NCBI GenBank assembly: GCA_022600335.1
Contig: JAHZKN010000308.1
Coordinates: 1-10,234, forward strand
Source: Alphaproteobacteria bacterium
Lineage (GTDB): Bacteria; Pseudomonadota; Alphaproteobacteria; Rhizobiales; Hyphomicrobiaceae
Reading direction: 5' to 3'
Length of the DNA: 10,234 nt
The notes below the pieces were generated by a model that was not told the DNA's origin, did no database searches, and was given only the letters and a program-made list of their open reading frames with translations. Shown piece after piece: positions 1 to 6,341 of this stretch. Within the stretch, counting starts at the first letter, position 1. The number at the start of each line of letters is the position of its first letter. Made by a program: the position numbers and the translations under genes.

Positions 1-1159
1 AGAAAGCAGAGTCAGACCGCCGCCAACGCTCATAGCGCTCAAGAACATCAAGCCGGCCAATATCTAAACCAAGGCTTGCGCCATCCATCACCACATCAAC
101 CAATGCTGCTACGTCTCTGAAACCGAGGTTAAGTCCCTGTCCGGCAATCGGATGTACGGTGTGTGCCGCGTCTCCGATCAAGGCAAACCGTTCCGCGATA
201 TAGCTGTGCGCCAAGTGCATGGACAGGGGCCAGGATTGACGGGGCCCTACGACTTCAATGGCGCCAAGCCGTCCACCAAGACGTGTGTCCAGTTCGGATA
301 AGAACAACGCATCCTCACCATCCAAAATGCGTGACGCCTCAGCTGCTGTTTCACTCCAGGTAATACAACTGCGATTGCCCATCAGCGGCAGAATTGCAAA
401 CGGCCCACCTGGCAGGAAGTGTTGTACAGCTGTGCTGTTATGCGGTTTTTGATGCGCTATTGTTGTAACAATGCCGATTTGGTCATACGTCTGCCGGACT
501 GTTTTTAAGTCGTGCATCGATCGCAATGGCGATTTTTGACCGTCCGCTGCAACAACAAGCGTCGCGTGCAGCGTGCGACCGTCTTGCAAGACCACTTGTT
601 GGCTAGATCCAACAGTTTTTGAAGACACAATTTCAGCTGGTTGCAGGATGGTGATTGCTGCATCGTCCATAGCCGCTTTGGTTAGGGCCGCGTGTAAACG
701 AGGGGCCGGTACGATGTAAGATGCTGGATCACCGTTGGGGATGCGGTTTTCCCACGACAGGAGCACACGGCGGATTCCTGAATCGAGGGAGGAATCTGTA
801 ATCTCTATGGTCGTCACAGGCTGCGCGTCATCTGCAATCTGAACCCACACGCCAAGGCGTTCTAACAAATACCGTGATGACGCGGATAGCGCGAATGCGC
901 GTGCATCCTCCAATGGCTGATCTTGAGTGCCATCTCGGCGTTCCACCAACGCAATGCGCAGACTGCCGCGGCTTTCGTCAGCCAACGCTCTTGCCAGCGC
1001 CAAGCCAGCAAAGCTTGCACCGGCAATGACAACATCAAAGTGCTTTGGTGTCTTAAGGTCAGACAAAAGACCCTCGCTTGATTTCAAACCGACCCTTGCG
1101 TGTGACACCGGCTGCGCTACGGTATTCAAAGCACGGGACACGATCATAGGATAATTCAT
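1..1159 (-). CDS. ubiH: UbiH/UbiF-family FAD-dependent hydroxylase, C-terminus cut by window edge
   Basis: Flavoprotein monooxygenase of the UbiH/UbiF/COQ6 family, which hydroxylates the aromatic ring of ubiquinone precursors at the inner membrane. From the ATG at 1159 the frame stays open to the left edge (386 residues), so only a short C-terminal tail is missing. Visible motifs: N-terminal dinucleotide fold FDVVIAGASFAG (residues 41-52, Ser at the middle Gly of GxGxxG), the VVAADG motif at 202-207, and the FAD-binding GDAAHTVHPIAGQGLNLG at 329-346. The ending YERWRRSDS is typical of the family. The start is uncertain: the first 40 residues precede the conserved fold and the ATG at 1159 has no Shine-Dalgarno. 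An in-frame TTG at residue 32, preceded by GCGAGGG, would begin just before the fold. Which ring position it hydroxylates cannot be told from sequence alone. Confidence 0.9.
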   Translation of the reverse strand, partial: MNYPMIVSRALNTVAQPVSHARVGLKSSEGLLSDLKTPKHFDVVIAGASFAGLALARALADESRGSLRIALVERRDGTQDQPLEDARAFALSASSRYLLERLGVWVQIADDAQPVTTIEITDSSLDSGIRRVLLSWENRIPNGDPASYIVPAPRLHAALTKAAMDDAAITILQPAEIVSSKTVGSSQQVVLQDGRTLHATLVVAADGQKSPLRSMHDLKTVRQTYDQIGIVTTIAHQKPHNSTAVQHFLPGGPFAILPLMGNRSCITWSETAAEASRILDGEDALFLSELDTRLGGRLGAIEVVGPRQSWPLSMHLAHSYIAERFALIGDAAHTVHPIAGQGLNLGFRDVAALVDVVMDGASLGLDIGRLDVLERYERWRRSDSAF

Positions 1160-1160
1160 G
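1148..1160 (+). promoter_or_regulatory. tesB ribosome binding site and start codon, overlapping the divergent ubiH start
   Basis: AGGA at 1148-1151 lies six bases before the ATG at 1158 and supports that tesB start. The four bases CATG at 1157-1160 form an ATG on both strands, so the outermost starts of the two divergent genes overlap. Any promoter for one gene must then lie inside the 5' coding part of the other, unless ubiH starts further in. Confidence 0.6.
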
Positions 1161-2057
1161 GCTGCCGCGAACCAAGAACCAAAACAACCGGTTGAAGGCC
1201 TTCTTAAGCTTCTCGATCTTGAAACACTCGAAGAAAACCTGTTCCGCGGGGTCAGCCCTGATATCGGCTGGCAGCGTGTTTATGGAGGCCAGGTCCTCGG
1301 GCAGGCGCTTGTCGCCGCTTCCCGTACTGTTCCAAGCCCGCGCACAGCGCATTCTTTGCATGCCTACTTTCTCATTGGCGGCGACCCAACGATCCCCATT
1401 GTCTATGATGTCGAGCGTACCCGCGACGGTGGCAGTTTCACCAATCGCCATGTCAAAGCCCAACAACACGGCAACACGATTTTTTCTATGAGTGTTTCCT
1501 TTCACGGCAACGAGGAAAGCTTCAATCATCAAGCAAAAATGCCAGACGTGCCACCGCCAGAGGAGCTTCCCAGCGCCGCGGTTTTGATGGAGAAGTTCAT
1601 CGATAAGCTACCTGAGGGCATGCAGAAGTACTGGAAAAAGAAGCACCCGGTTGATATGCGCCCGGTCGACGTTAGCCGCTATATGAACCGCGAAAAGCAT
1701 GCCCCGGCACAGAACGTGTGGCTCCGCGCCAACGGCACGTTGCCCGATGATCAAAGCTTGCACCACTGCGTGCTGGCCTATGCTTCTGACTTCACCCTTC
1801 TCGACACAGCCCTTATCGCGCACGGCAAACTGATGTTTGACAATGACATTCAATTGGCGAGCCTTGATCATGCACTGTGGTTTCATCGACCATTCCGCGT
1901 CGATGATTGGCTCTTGTACAGTCAGGAAAGCCCCAACGCGCATGGCGCGCGCGGGTTTTGCCGCGGACAGGTTTTCGCCCGTGATGGCCAACTGGTGGCG
2001 TCGGTGACCCAAGAGGGCTTAGTGCGCAAACGCGACACCGCTTTTGTGCTGAAATAG
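1158..2057 (+). CDS. tesB: Acyl-CoA thioesterase II (TesB)
   Basis: Hydrolyses acyl-CoA to free fatty acid and CoA in the cytoplasm. The product has 299 residues, close to the roughly 286 of E. coli TesB, and shows the double hot-dog layout: an N-terminal half with VYGGQVLGQAL at 41-51 and HSLHAYFL at 65-72, and a C-terminal half with ASDFTLLDTAL at 209-219 and LDHALWFHRPF at 236-246. By alignment with the known E. coli triad (Asp204, Thr228, Gln278) the active-site residues are Asp211, Ser235 and Gln285. The Ser for Thr change keeps the hydroxyl. No signal peptide is present. It diverges from the ubiquinone hydroxylase and is followed by its own terminator, so it is probably transcribed apart from glnK-amtB. 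Confidence 0.95.
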   Translation: MAAANQEPKQPVEGLLKLLDLETLEENLFRGVSPDIGWQRVYGGQVLGQALVAASRTVPSPRTAHSLHAYFLIGGDPTIPIVYDVERTRDGGSFTNRHVKAQQHGNTIFSMSVSFHGNEESFNHQAKMPDVPPPEELPSAAVLMEKFIDKLPEGMQKYWKKKHPVDMRPVDVSRYMNREKHAPAQNVWLRANGTLPDDQSLHHCVLAYASDFTLLDTALIAHGKLMFDNDIQLASLDHALWFHRPFRVDDWLLYSQESPNAHGARGFCRGQVFARDGQLVASVTQEGLVRKRDTAFVLK

Positions 2058-2123
2058 TAAGATGATTAAATAGTAGGCATCTTATGTTATCAGCCTATAT
2101 TTTAGGCATTGACTACTTGAAGA

Positions 2124-2164
2124 AGGCTTGATCCAACGTTGGGTCAAAGCCTTTTTTTCTTTTT
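2124..2164 (+). terminator. Rho-independent terminator after tesB
   Basis: The arms AGGCTTGATCC (2124-2134) and GGGTCAAAGCCT (2141-2152) pair with one bulged A and one G-U pair. A T-rich tract follows through 2164. It lies 66 bases after the tesB stop and separates tesB from the glnK promoter. Confidence 0.85.
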
Positions 2165-2195
2165 AAAACAAGATATTACACCACTTTAGCATGGG

Positions 2196-2212
2196 TTGGC
2201 ACAGCGCTTGAA
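2196..2212 (+). promoter_or_regulatory. Sigma54 (RpoN)-type promoter for glnK-amtB
   Basis: TTGGCAC at 2196-2202 is a perfect -24 element. TTGAA at 2208-2212 stands where TTGCA is expected, with the correct spacing (GG at 2198-2199, ten bases, then G at 2210). The C of the -12 GC is A, which is a weakening mismatch. Transcription would start near 2222 and give a leader of about 75 bases. Family knowledge supports the call, since glnK-amtB operons are commonly NtrC/RpoN controlled. I see no clear paired NtrC site upstream. Confidence 0.6.
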
Positions 2213-2298
2213 AGGTTAACGCGCATGGGCTGGTCTGGGGGACAAATACGCGCCTGCGGCCAGCACTTGAACACACAAAAACTAAGGACACAGGTGCC

Positions 2299-2637
2299 AT
2301 GAAACTCATCACCGCAGTGATCAAGCCATTCAAATTGGATGATGTGCGCGAAGCGCTCACGACGCTCGGCCTCGAAGGCATGACGGTTAGTGAGGTCAAA
2401 GGCTTCGGCCGACAAAAGGGACACACGGAAATTTACCGCGGCGCTGAATACGCCGTGACCTTCGTTCCCAAAATCAAAATTGAAGTCGCGGTGCCGTCAG
2501 CGAAACTCGATGACGCTGTCGCAACCGTCGCCAAGGCTGCCAAAACCGGACAAATCGGCGACGGCAAAATTTTTGTCACGCCCATCGAACACACGCTCCG
2601 GATTCGCACAGGCGAATCTGATGACGCAGCTCTTTAG
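2299..2637 (+). CDS. glnK: PII signal transduction protein (GlnK type)
   Basis: Trimeric PII protein that reads ATP/ADP, 2-oxoglutarate and glutamine status and blocks the AmtB channel when nitrogen is plentiful. The length of 112 residues is standard. Family residues are in place: opening MKLITAVIKPFKLDDVREAL, T-loop with Gln39 and the uridylylation site Tyr51, Lys58 for 2-oxoglutarate binding, and a B-loop TGQIGDGKIF at 83-92. It should therefore be a working GlnD substrate. The start has AAGGA at 2284-2288, ten bases upstream. It sits 66 bases before amtB with no terminator between them, the normal paired arrangement. GlnB and GlnK paralogues are hard to separate by sequence; adjacency to amtB favours GlnK. 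Confidence 0.95.
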   Translation: MKLITAVIKPFKLDDVREALTTLGLEGMTVSEVKGFGRQKGHTEIYRGAEYAVTFVPKIKIEVAVPSAKLDDAVATVAKAAKTGQIGDGKIFVTPIEHTLRIRTGESDDAAL

Positions 2638-2703
2638 CTGTCACCGCGTAGTGAACACTCCAACACAGATTGTCTCAAAAACCTGCACAACAGGAGCTAC
2701 AAA

Positions 2704-4095
2704 ATGAATAGGCGCCTACTTGACCGGCTCGCATTGCCATGCCTTGCCGCCTTGGTCTTATCGCTCGTTACAATATTGCCTTCGCACGCACAGGATACGG
2801 CTACGGCTGCGGCCCCCGCTGCATCAACGGAAGCGGCCGTATCAACGCAATACATTCTCAACACGCTGTTGTTTTTGATTGGCGGTTTCTTGGTGATGTG
2901 GATGGCAGCCGGTTTTGCCATGCTTGAAGCTGGCCTTGTGCGAACCAAAAATGTCGCCATGCAATGCACCAAGAACGTTGCGTTGTTTTCGTTCGCCGGC
3001 ATCATGTACTGGGCAGTCGGATATAACCTGATGTACGACGGCGTTGCCGGTGGCTTTATGGGATCATTTGGTCCAAAGGTCATTCCCGATCCAGCAAGCG
3101 ATCCTGGTACCTATTCGGCCGGCTCCGATTGGTTTTTCCAAATGGTGTTTTGTGCCACGACAGCGTCGATTGTCTCTGGCACGCTGGCCGAACGCATCAA
3201 GCTGTGGCCGTTTCTGATTTTTGTTATCGTTCTGACAGGCTTCATCTACCCGATCCAAGGTGCCTGGAAATGGGGTGCAGGTTGGTTGGCCTCCGGTGCC
3301 GATACGAGCTGGATCAAAACCGTTGCTGGTGCTGAATTCCAAGACTTTGCGGGTTCAACCCTGGTGCATTCTGTTGGTGGCTGGGCTGCATTGGTTGGGG
3401 CGCTACTCCTCGGAGCGCGCCACGGAAAATATGGCCCTGGCGGATCTATTACACCAATGCCGGGCTCAAACATCCCGCTCGCGACACTTGGCATGTTTAT
3501 CCTTTGGCTGGGTTGGTTTGGTTTTAACGGTGGATCACAACTTGCAATGGGTACGATTTCAGATGCGTCATCTGTCTCACGCATCTTTGTCAACACCAAC
3601 TTAGCTGCCGCCGCAGGTGCCATCGCCGCCTTGATCACCAACCAAATCGTCTACGGAAAAATCGATATTACAATGGTGCTCAACGGTGCGTTGGCCGGTC
3701 TGGTGTCGATAACGGCAGAACCACTAACCCCGGACCCTCTATGGTCGATCATCATCGGTGGTATTGGTGGCGCACTTGTCGTGTTTGTCGTTCCTCTACT
3801 CGATAAAATGCGTATCGATGATGTCGTTGGTGCGATCCCAGTCCACCTTGTTTGCGGCATTTGGGGCACCATGGCTGTGCCGCTGACCAACTCAAGTGCA
3901 AGCTTCTTAGGACAAGCCATTGGCGTTACTGCAATCGGATTATTTGTGGTTCTTACAAGTCTCGTTGTGTGGGCCATCCTCAAAGCAACAGTCGGCTTGA
4001 GACCAAGTCTCGAAGACGAGATCGCTGGCCTCGACAAAGCTGAAATCGGACTTGAGGCCTATCCAGAATTTGGTGTCGGAAGCCAACGGATCTAA
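2704..4095 (+). CDS. amtB: Ammonium transporter AmtB
   Basis: Trimeric inner-membrane ammonium channel of the Amt/Rh family, 463 residues. An N-terminal signal peptide ends near SHA-Q (residues 27-30), followed by a low-complexity Ala/Thr linker and a series of membrane segments consistent with the eleven of the mature family. Pore residues by comparison with E. coli: Phe145 and Phe149 (F103, F107), Trp190 (W148), Asp214 (D160), the twin histidines His222 (H168) and His381 (H318), and Phe274 and Ser278 (F215, S219). The loop between Trp190 and Asp214 is about a dozen residues longer than in E. coli. The cytoplasmic tail EDEIAGLDKAEIGLEAYPEF (437-456) matches the conserved GlnK-contact region, with Ile where His is common. 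AGGAG at 2692-2696 supports the start. Expression is expected to rise on nitrogen limitation from the promoter before glnK. Confidence 0.96.
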   Translation: MNRRLLDRLALPCLAALVLSLVTILPSHAQDTATAAAPAASTEAAVSTQYILNTLLFLIGGFLVMWMAAGFAMLEAGLVRTKNVAMQCTKNVALFSFAGIMYWAVGYNLMYDGVAGGFMGSFGPKVIPDPASDPGTYSAGSDWFFQMVFCATTASIVSGTLAERIKLWPFLIFVIVLTGFIYPIQGAWKWGAGWLASGADTSWIKTVAGAEFQDFAGSTLVHSVGGWAALVGALLLGARHGKYGPGGSITPMPGSNIPLATLGMFILWLGWFGFNGGSQLAMGTISDASSVSRIFVNTNLAAAAGAIAALITNQIVYGKIDITMVLNGALAGLVSITAEPLTPDPLWSIIIGGIGGALVVFVVPLLDKMRIDDVVGAIPVHLVCGIWGTMAVPLTNSSASFLGQAIGVTAIGLFVVLTSLVVWAILKATVGLRPSLEDEIAGLDKAEIGLEAYPEFGVGSQRI

Positions 4096-4152
4096 CGACT
4101 CCCACAAATCGGTATACGCGATAAGTCCCCCTATCAATCGCGTACGCCACGG

Positions 4153-4187
4153 GGCCCGGATGGAGAAACACCATCCGGGCCTTTTTT
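4153..4187 (+). terminator. Rho-independent terminator of glnK-amtB
   Basis: A perfect 11-bp stem (GGCCCGGATGG at 4153-4163 with CCATCCGGGCC at 4171-4181) closes a 7-base loop and is followed by six T. On the minus strand no T-run follows the hairpin, so it works in one direction only. Its T-run overlaps the stop codon of the convergent L,D-transpeptidase-family gene. Confidence 0.95.
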
Positions 4188-4716
4188 AAATGCAGATTTT
4201 CGTGCCAGGACGAATGGCAGCTAAGAGCCGTTTCACATCTGCCTTTCTAAGCGCGATGCAGCCTTCTGTCGGTGAAAGGTTTGGATGCGCGACATGCAGA
4301 AAAATAGCGCTGCCAAGATTGCGTCGACGTGGCGCGATGTTGTAGTCCAGAACCGCAACAAAATCGTACAACCCATCATCACGCCACATGCGTTCCGCGC
4401 GTTGGCAATAGGGATGGTGAACAGGTCGGTTGTAGTTGCGATCCTGAGGGGCGTCACACCAGCCATCGTCGAGGCTCAAAGCAGAAACTGGTAGGGCGGT
4501 CTTTGGTCTACGATCTCGATCGGCGCGATAATAGACGGCCAGAATGGAAAAGCACCCCAACGGCGAGGCTCCATCGCCTTCCCGCTTGAGGGCGCGTCGC
4601 CCGCTGCGGCCGAGCGCGCAGGGAAGTCGCGCATACCCTAGGTCGAGCCAGCCTCGCGTTGCCTTCGCTGACAATGACCTCACGAATAAGTGACGTGAAA
4701 GGCGTGTGTTGTTCAT
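4186..4716 (-). CDS. Short L,D-transpeptidase (YkuD) family protein
   Basis: YkuD-domain protein; relatives form 3-3 peptidoglycan cross-links or attach proteins to peptidoglycan through a catalytic cysteine. The chosen ATG at 4716 gives 176 residues, with CAGG eight bases upstream; the frame stays open further upstream, to an ATG at 4839, but that part looks non-coding. Visible features: CALGRSGRRALKREGDGASP near residues 33-52, DDGWCDAP, DGLYDFVAVLDYN, then SAIFLHVAHP with the conserved His141 and PTEGCIAL with the catalytic Cys153. The Arg that follows the Cys in classical members is absent. I see no signal peptide or membrane segment, unlike typical periplasmic L,D-transpeptidases, so its location and substrate are unclear. 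It diverges from the response regulator across about 110 bases and converges on amtB. Confidence 0.85.
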   Translation of the reverse strand: MNNTRLSRHLFVRSLSAKATRGWLDLGYARLPCALGRSGRRALKREGDGASPLGCFSILAVYYRADRDRRPKTALPVSALSLDDGWCDAPQDRNYNRPVHHPYCQRAERMWRDDGLYDFVAVLDYNIAPRRRNLGSAIFLHVAHPNLSPTEGCIALRKADVKRLLAAIRPGTKICI

Positions 4717-4732
4717 TCTTGTTGCCTGTTGT

Positions 4733-4760
4733 TTGTGGAATCTCTTGGACCGCCTAAAAT
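4733..4760 (+). promoter_or_regulatory. Candidate sigma70 promoter of the response regulator
   Basis: TTGTGG (4733-4738), 16 bases, then TAAAAT (4755-4760), which differs from the -10 consensus at one base. Transcription would start near 4767, about 60 bases before the gene. The -10 box is framed by a short inverted repeat CGCC/GGCG (4751-4754 and 4762-4765) that could be an operator, although four-base arms are easily chance. Confidence 0.4.
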
Positions 4761-4826
4761 TGGCGAGACGTGGGGGGTCTTCCTCGCGTAGTCTTAGCAA
4801 AACAATCGCCACTGGAGATGACTCGA

Positions 4827-5513
4827 ATGAGCACCGCACGAAAGATCCTTCTTGTCGACGACGATGAGGATCTACGCGGATCTCTCAAAGATCAGCTTGC
4901 CCTGCATCAGGAATTTGAAGTTTCTGAAGCCAACACTGCCACCAAAGGCGTCGATCGGGTCAAAGAAAACCAATATGACTTGGTTGTCTTTGACGTTGGC
5001 CTTCCAGACATGGATGGGCGGGAAGCGGTCAGACTGTTGAGAAAATCCGGATTCAAAAATCCGATCATCATGCTCACCGGCAATGATTCTGACGCCGACC
5101 AGATTCTAGGGCTTGACGCCGGCGCCAATGATTACGTCACCAAGCCGTTTAAGTTTGCGGTCTTACTGGCCCGCATTCGTGCGCAGCTGAGGCAACACGA
5201 GCAAAGCGAAGATGCTGTCTTCAAGATTGGTCCGTACATGTTTAAGCCCGCCTCAAAATTGCTGGCCGATGACAAAAAAACAAAAATACGTCTTACGGAA
5301 AAAGAAACGTCCATTCTGAAGTTCTTATATCGATCAGGGGACTCCGTCGTCTCACGCGACGTGTTGCTGCACGAGGTGTGGGGCTACAATGCTGGTGTCA
5401 CCACCCACACCCTCGAAACTCACATTTATCGTCTCCGGCAAAAAATTGAAAAAGATCCATCAAATGCTGAAATTTTGGTGACAGAATCTGGTGGCTATAA
5501 GTTGGTTCCCTAG
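4827..5513 (+). CDS. OmpR/PhoB-family response regulator, orphan
   Basis: Two-component transcription factor of 228 residues. The receiver domain (about 5-122) carries the acidic pair Asp11/Asp12, the phospho-acceptor Asp56 in VVFDVGLPDMDG, Thr84 and Lys106 (YVTKPF). The C-terminal winged helix (about 130-228) has RLTEKETSILKFL, VSRDVLLHEVWG, the recognition-helix region THTLETHIYRLRQKI and the closing GGYKLVP. All phosphorylation residues are present. The start at 4827 is chosen because GGAG lies at 4814-4817; an in-frame ATG at 4818 is too close to it. No histidine kinase is in the window, so partner and target genes are unknown. The neighbouring L,D-transpeptidase-family gene and the cyclic-nucleotide-fold gene are possible targets only by proximity. 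Confidence 0.93.
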   Translation: MSTARKILLVDDDEDLRGSLKDQLALHQEFEVSEANTATKGVDRVKENQYDLVVFDVGLPDMDGREAVRLLRKSGFKNPIIMLTGNDSDADQILGLDAGANDYVTKPFKFAVLLARIRAQLRQHEQSEDAVFKIGPYMFKPASKLLADDKKTKIRLTEKETSILKFLYRSGDSVVSRDVLLHEVWGYNAGVTTHTLETHIYRLRQKIEKDPSNAEILVTESGGYKLVP

Positions 5514-5610
5514 TGCGTGTTGAGCCATACATTATGCCCATGTTTTCCTCGCCTCATCCACACCTGCCTAGACCGTAATCATCGAATCACCGCAAGCCTG
5601 CTTTGTAGTC

Positions 5611-5628
5611 GGCGACGCATCTGTCGCC
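5611..5628 (+). repeat. Perfect hairpin upstream of the cyclic-nucleotide-fold gene
   Basis: GGCGAC (5611-5616) and GTCGCC (5623-5628) form a perfect 6-bp stem with a 6-base loop. No T-run follows, so it is not a terminator. It lies 70 bases before the next start codon. It may be a regulator site or a leader structure; nothing else recognisable is seen in 5514-5698. Confidence 0.35.
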
Positions 5629-5698
5629 CGTCATGTCTGGGCTTTGATCCCTGTGTCGTGGATCGCAACAGCCCCGCGTTGATTTAGGATGTAAAGCG

Positions 5699-6250
5699 AT
5701 GGCAATTGAGAAGTTGATGGGCGCAGCGTTGCGAGTCCCTCTATTCCATGGTCTCCAACCGCAACAGATGTCGGAAATTGTACATCGCGCTAACCGCATC
5801 ATTTACCAACCCGGTGACATGATTTTTCGTCAACACGAAATTGGCGATGCGGCCATACTGATTGTGACTGGTCGTGCAACGAGCATTAGTACACACACGG
5901 GTCAGCATGCGTACGACGCCGTTGCTCCAGGTTCGCTGATTGGTGAAATGGCGATGTTGATCGAAACCGAACATCTCACAACTGTCGTTGCAGATGACGT
6001 GGTCCGAGCGCTGCGGTTCCCGCGTGCCGTGATCCAAGACCTGATGGCCGAAGATCCAGACCTTGCCGACCACTTCGTGCGTCGTATTGCCAGCCGCCTC
6101 AATGGTCTGGCTTCAGAGATGCGCGCAATCGAAGCGCAAATGGATGAGACGGCACCACAACCTGGTGCGGCAGCGAGCGCGGCACTCAACCTGAGTCCTG
6201 GCGCGACATCACAGCCGTCGGACGTGGCGCACGGCCAGCCGGTCCACTAA
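5699..6250 (+). CDS. Stand-alone cyclic-nucleotide-binding-fold protein
   Basis: A 183-residue protein made of one Crp-type nucleotide-binding beta-barrel (about 13-125: LFHGLQPQQMSEIV, YQPGDMIFRQHEIGDAAILIVTG, GSLIGEMAML) and a following helix (about 124-148). An Ala/Pro/Ser-rich tail without predicted structure completes it. There is no helix-turn-helix and no catalytic domain, so it is not itself a Crp-like transcription factor. In the phosphate-binding cassette the Glu is kept (Glu83), but the Arg that grips the cyclic phosphate is replaced by His92 or Leu93 depending on alignment. Canonical cAMP/cGMP binding is therefore doubtful. AGGA at 5686-5689 supports the start. No membrane segment is visible. 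Function unknown; it follows the response regulator by 185 bases. Confidence 0.85.
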   Translation: MAIEKLMGAALRVPLFHGLQPQQMSEIVHRANRIIYQPGDMIFRQHEIGDAAILIVTGRATSISTHTGQHAYDAVAPGSLIGEMAMLIETEHLTTVVADDVVRALRFPRAVIQDLMAEDPDLADHFVRRIASRLNGLASEMRAIEAQMDETAPQPGAAASAALNLSPGATSQPSDVAHGQPVH

Positions 6251-6306
6251 ATCGCCGTACAATTTCTAAATCCCCCCAACCCCACATCATCAGGTAACCT
6301 ATTGAT

Positions 6307-6341
6307 AAAAAAGCCCAACCCTGGGGGGACAGGGCTGGGCT
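6307..6341 (-). terminator. Rho-independent terminator on the minus strand
   Basis: Arms AGCCCAGCCCTG (6341-6330) and CAGGGTTGGGCT (6323-6312) pair over 12 positions with one A-C mismatch, followed by six T (6312-6307, the first also the last stem base). The T-run is on the minus strand only. It ends either the candidate small RNA or the ftsK-lolA transcript, which has no strong terminator of its own next to its stop codon. It may also block read-through from the convergent plus-strand gene ending at 6250. Confidence 0.85.

Noticed and set aside
1059..1532. Minus-strand open frame of 157 residues across the tesB/ubiH boundary
   Set aside because: It is antisense to tesB and out of frame with the well supported UbiH reading; both real genes explain the region.
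2058..2123. TAGGCAT direct repeats and AAGATG/CATCTT inverted repeat after tesB, as possible NtrC sites
   Set aside because: They do not match the paired TGCACC/GGTGCA pattern and the inverted repeat has a 13-base spacer.
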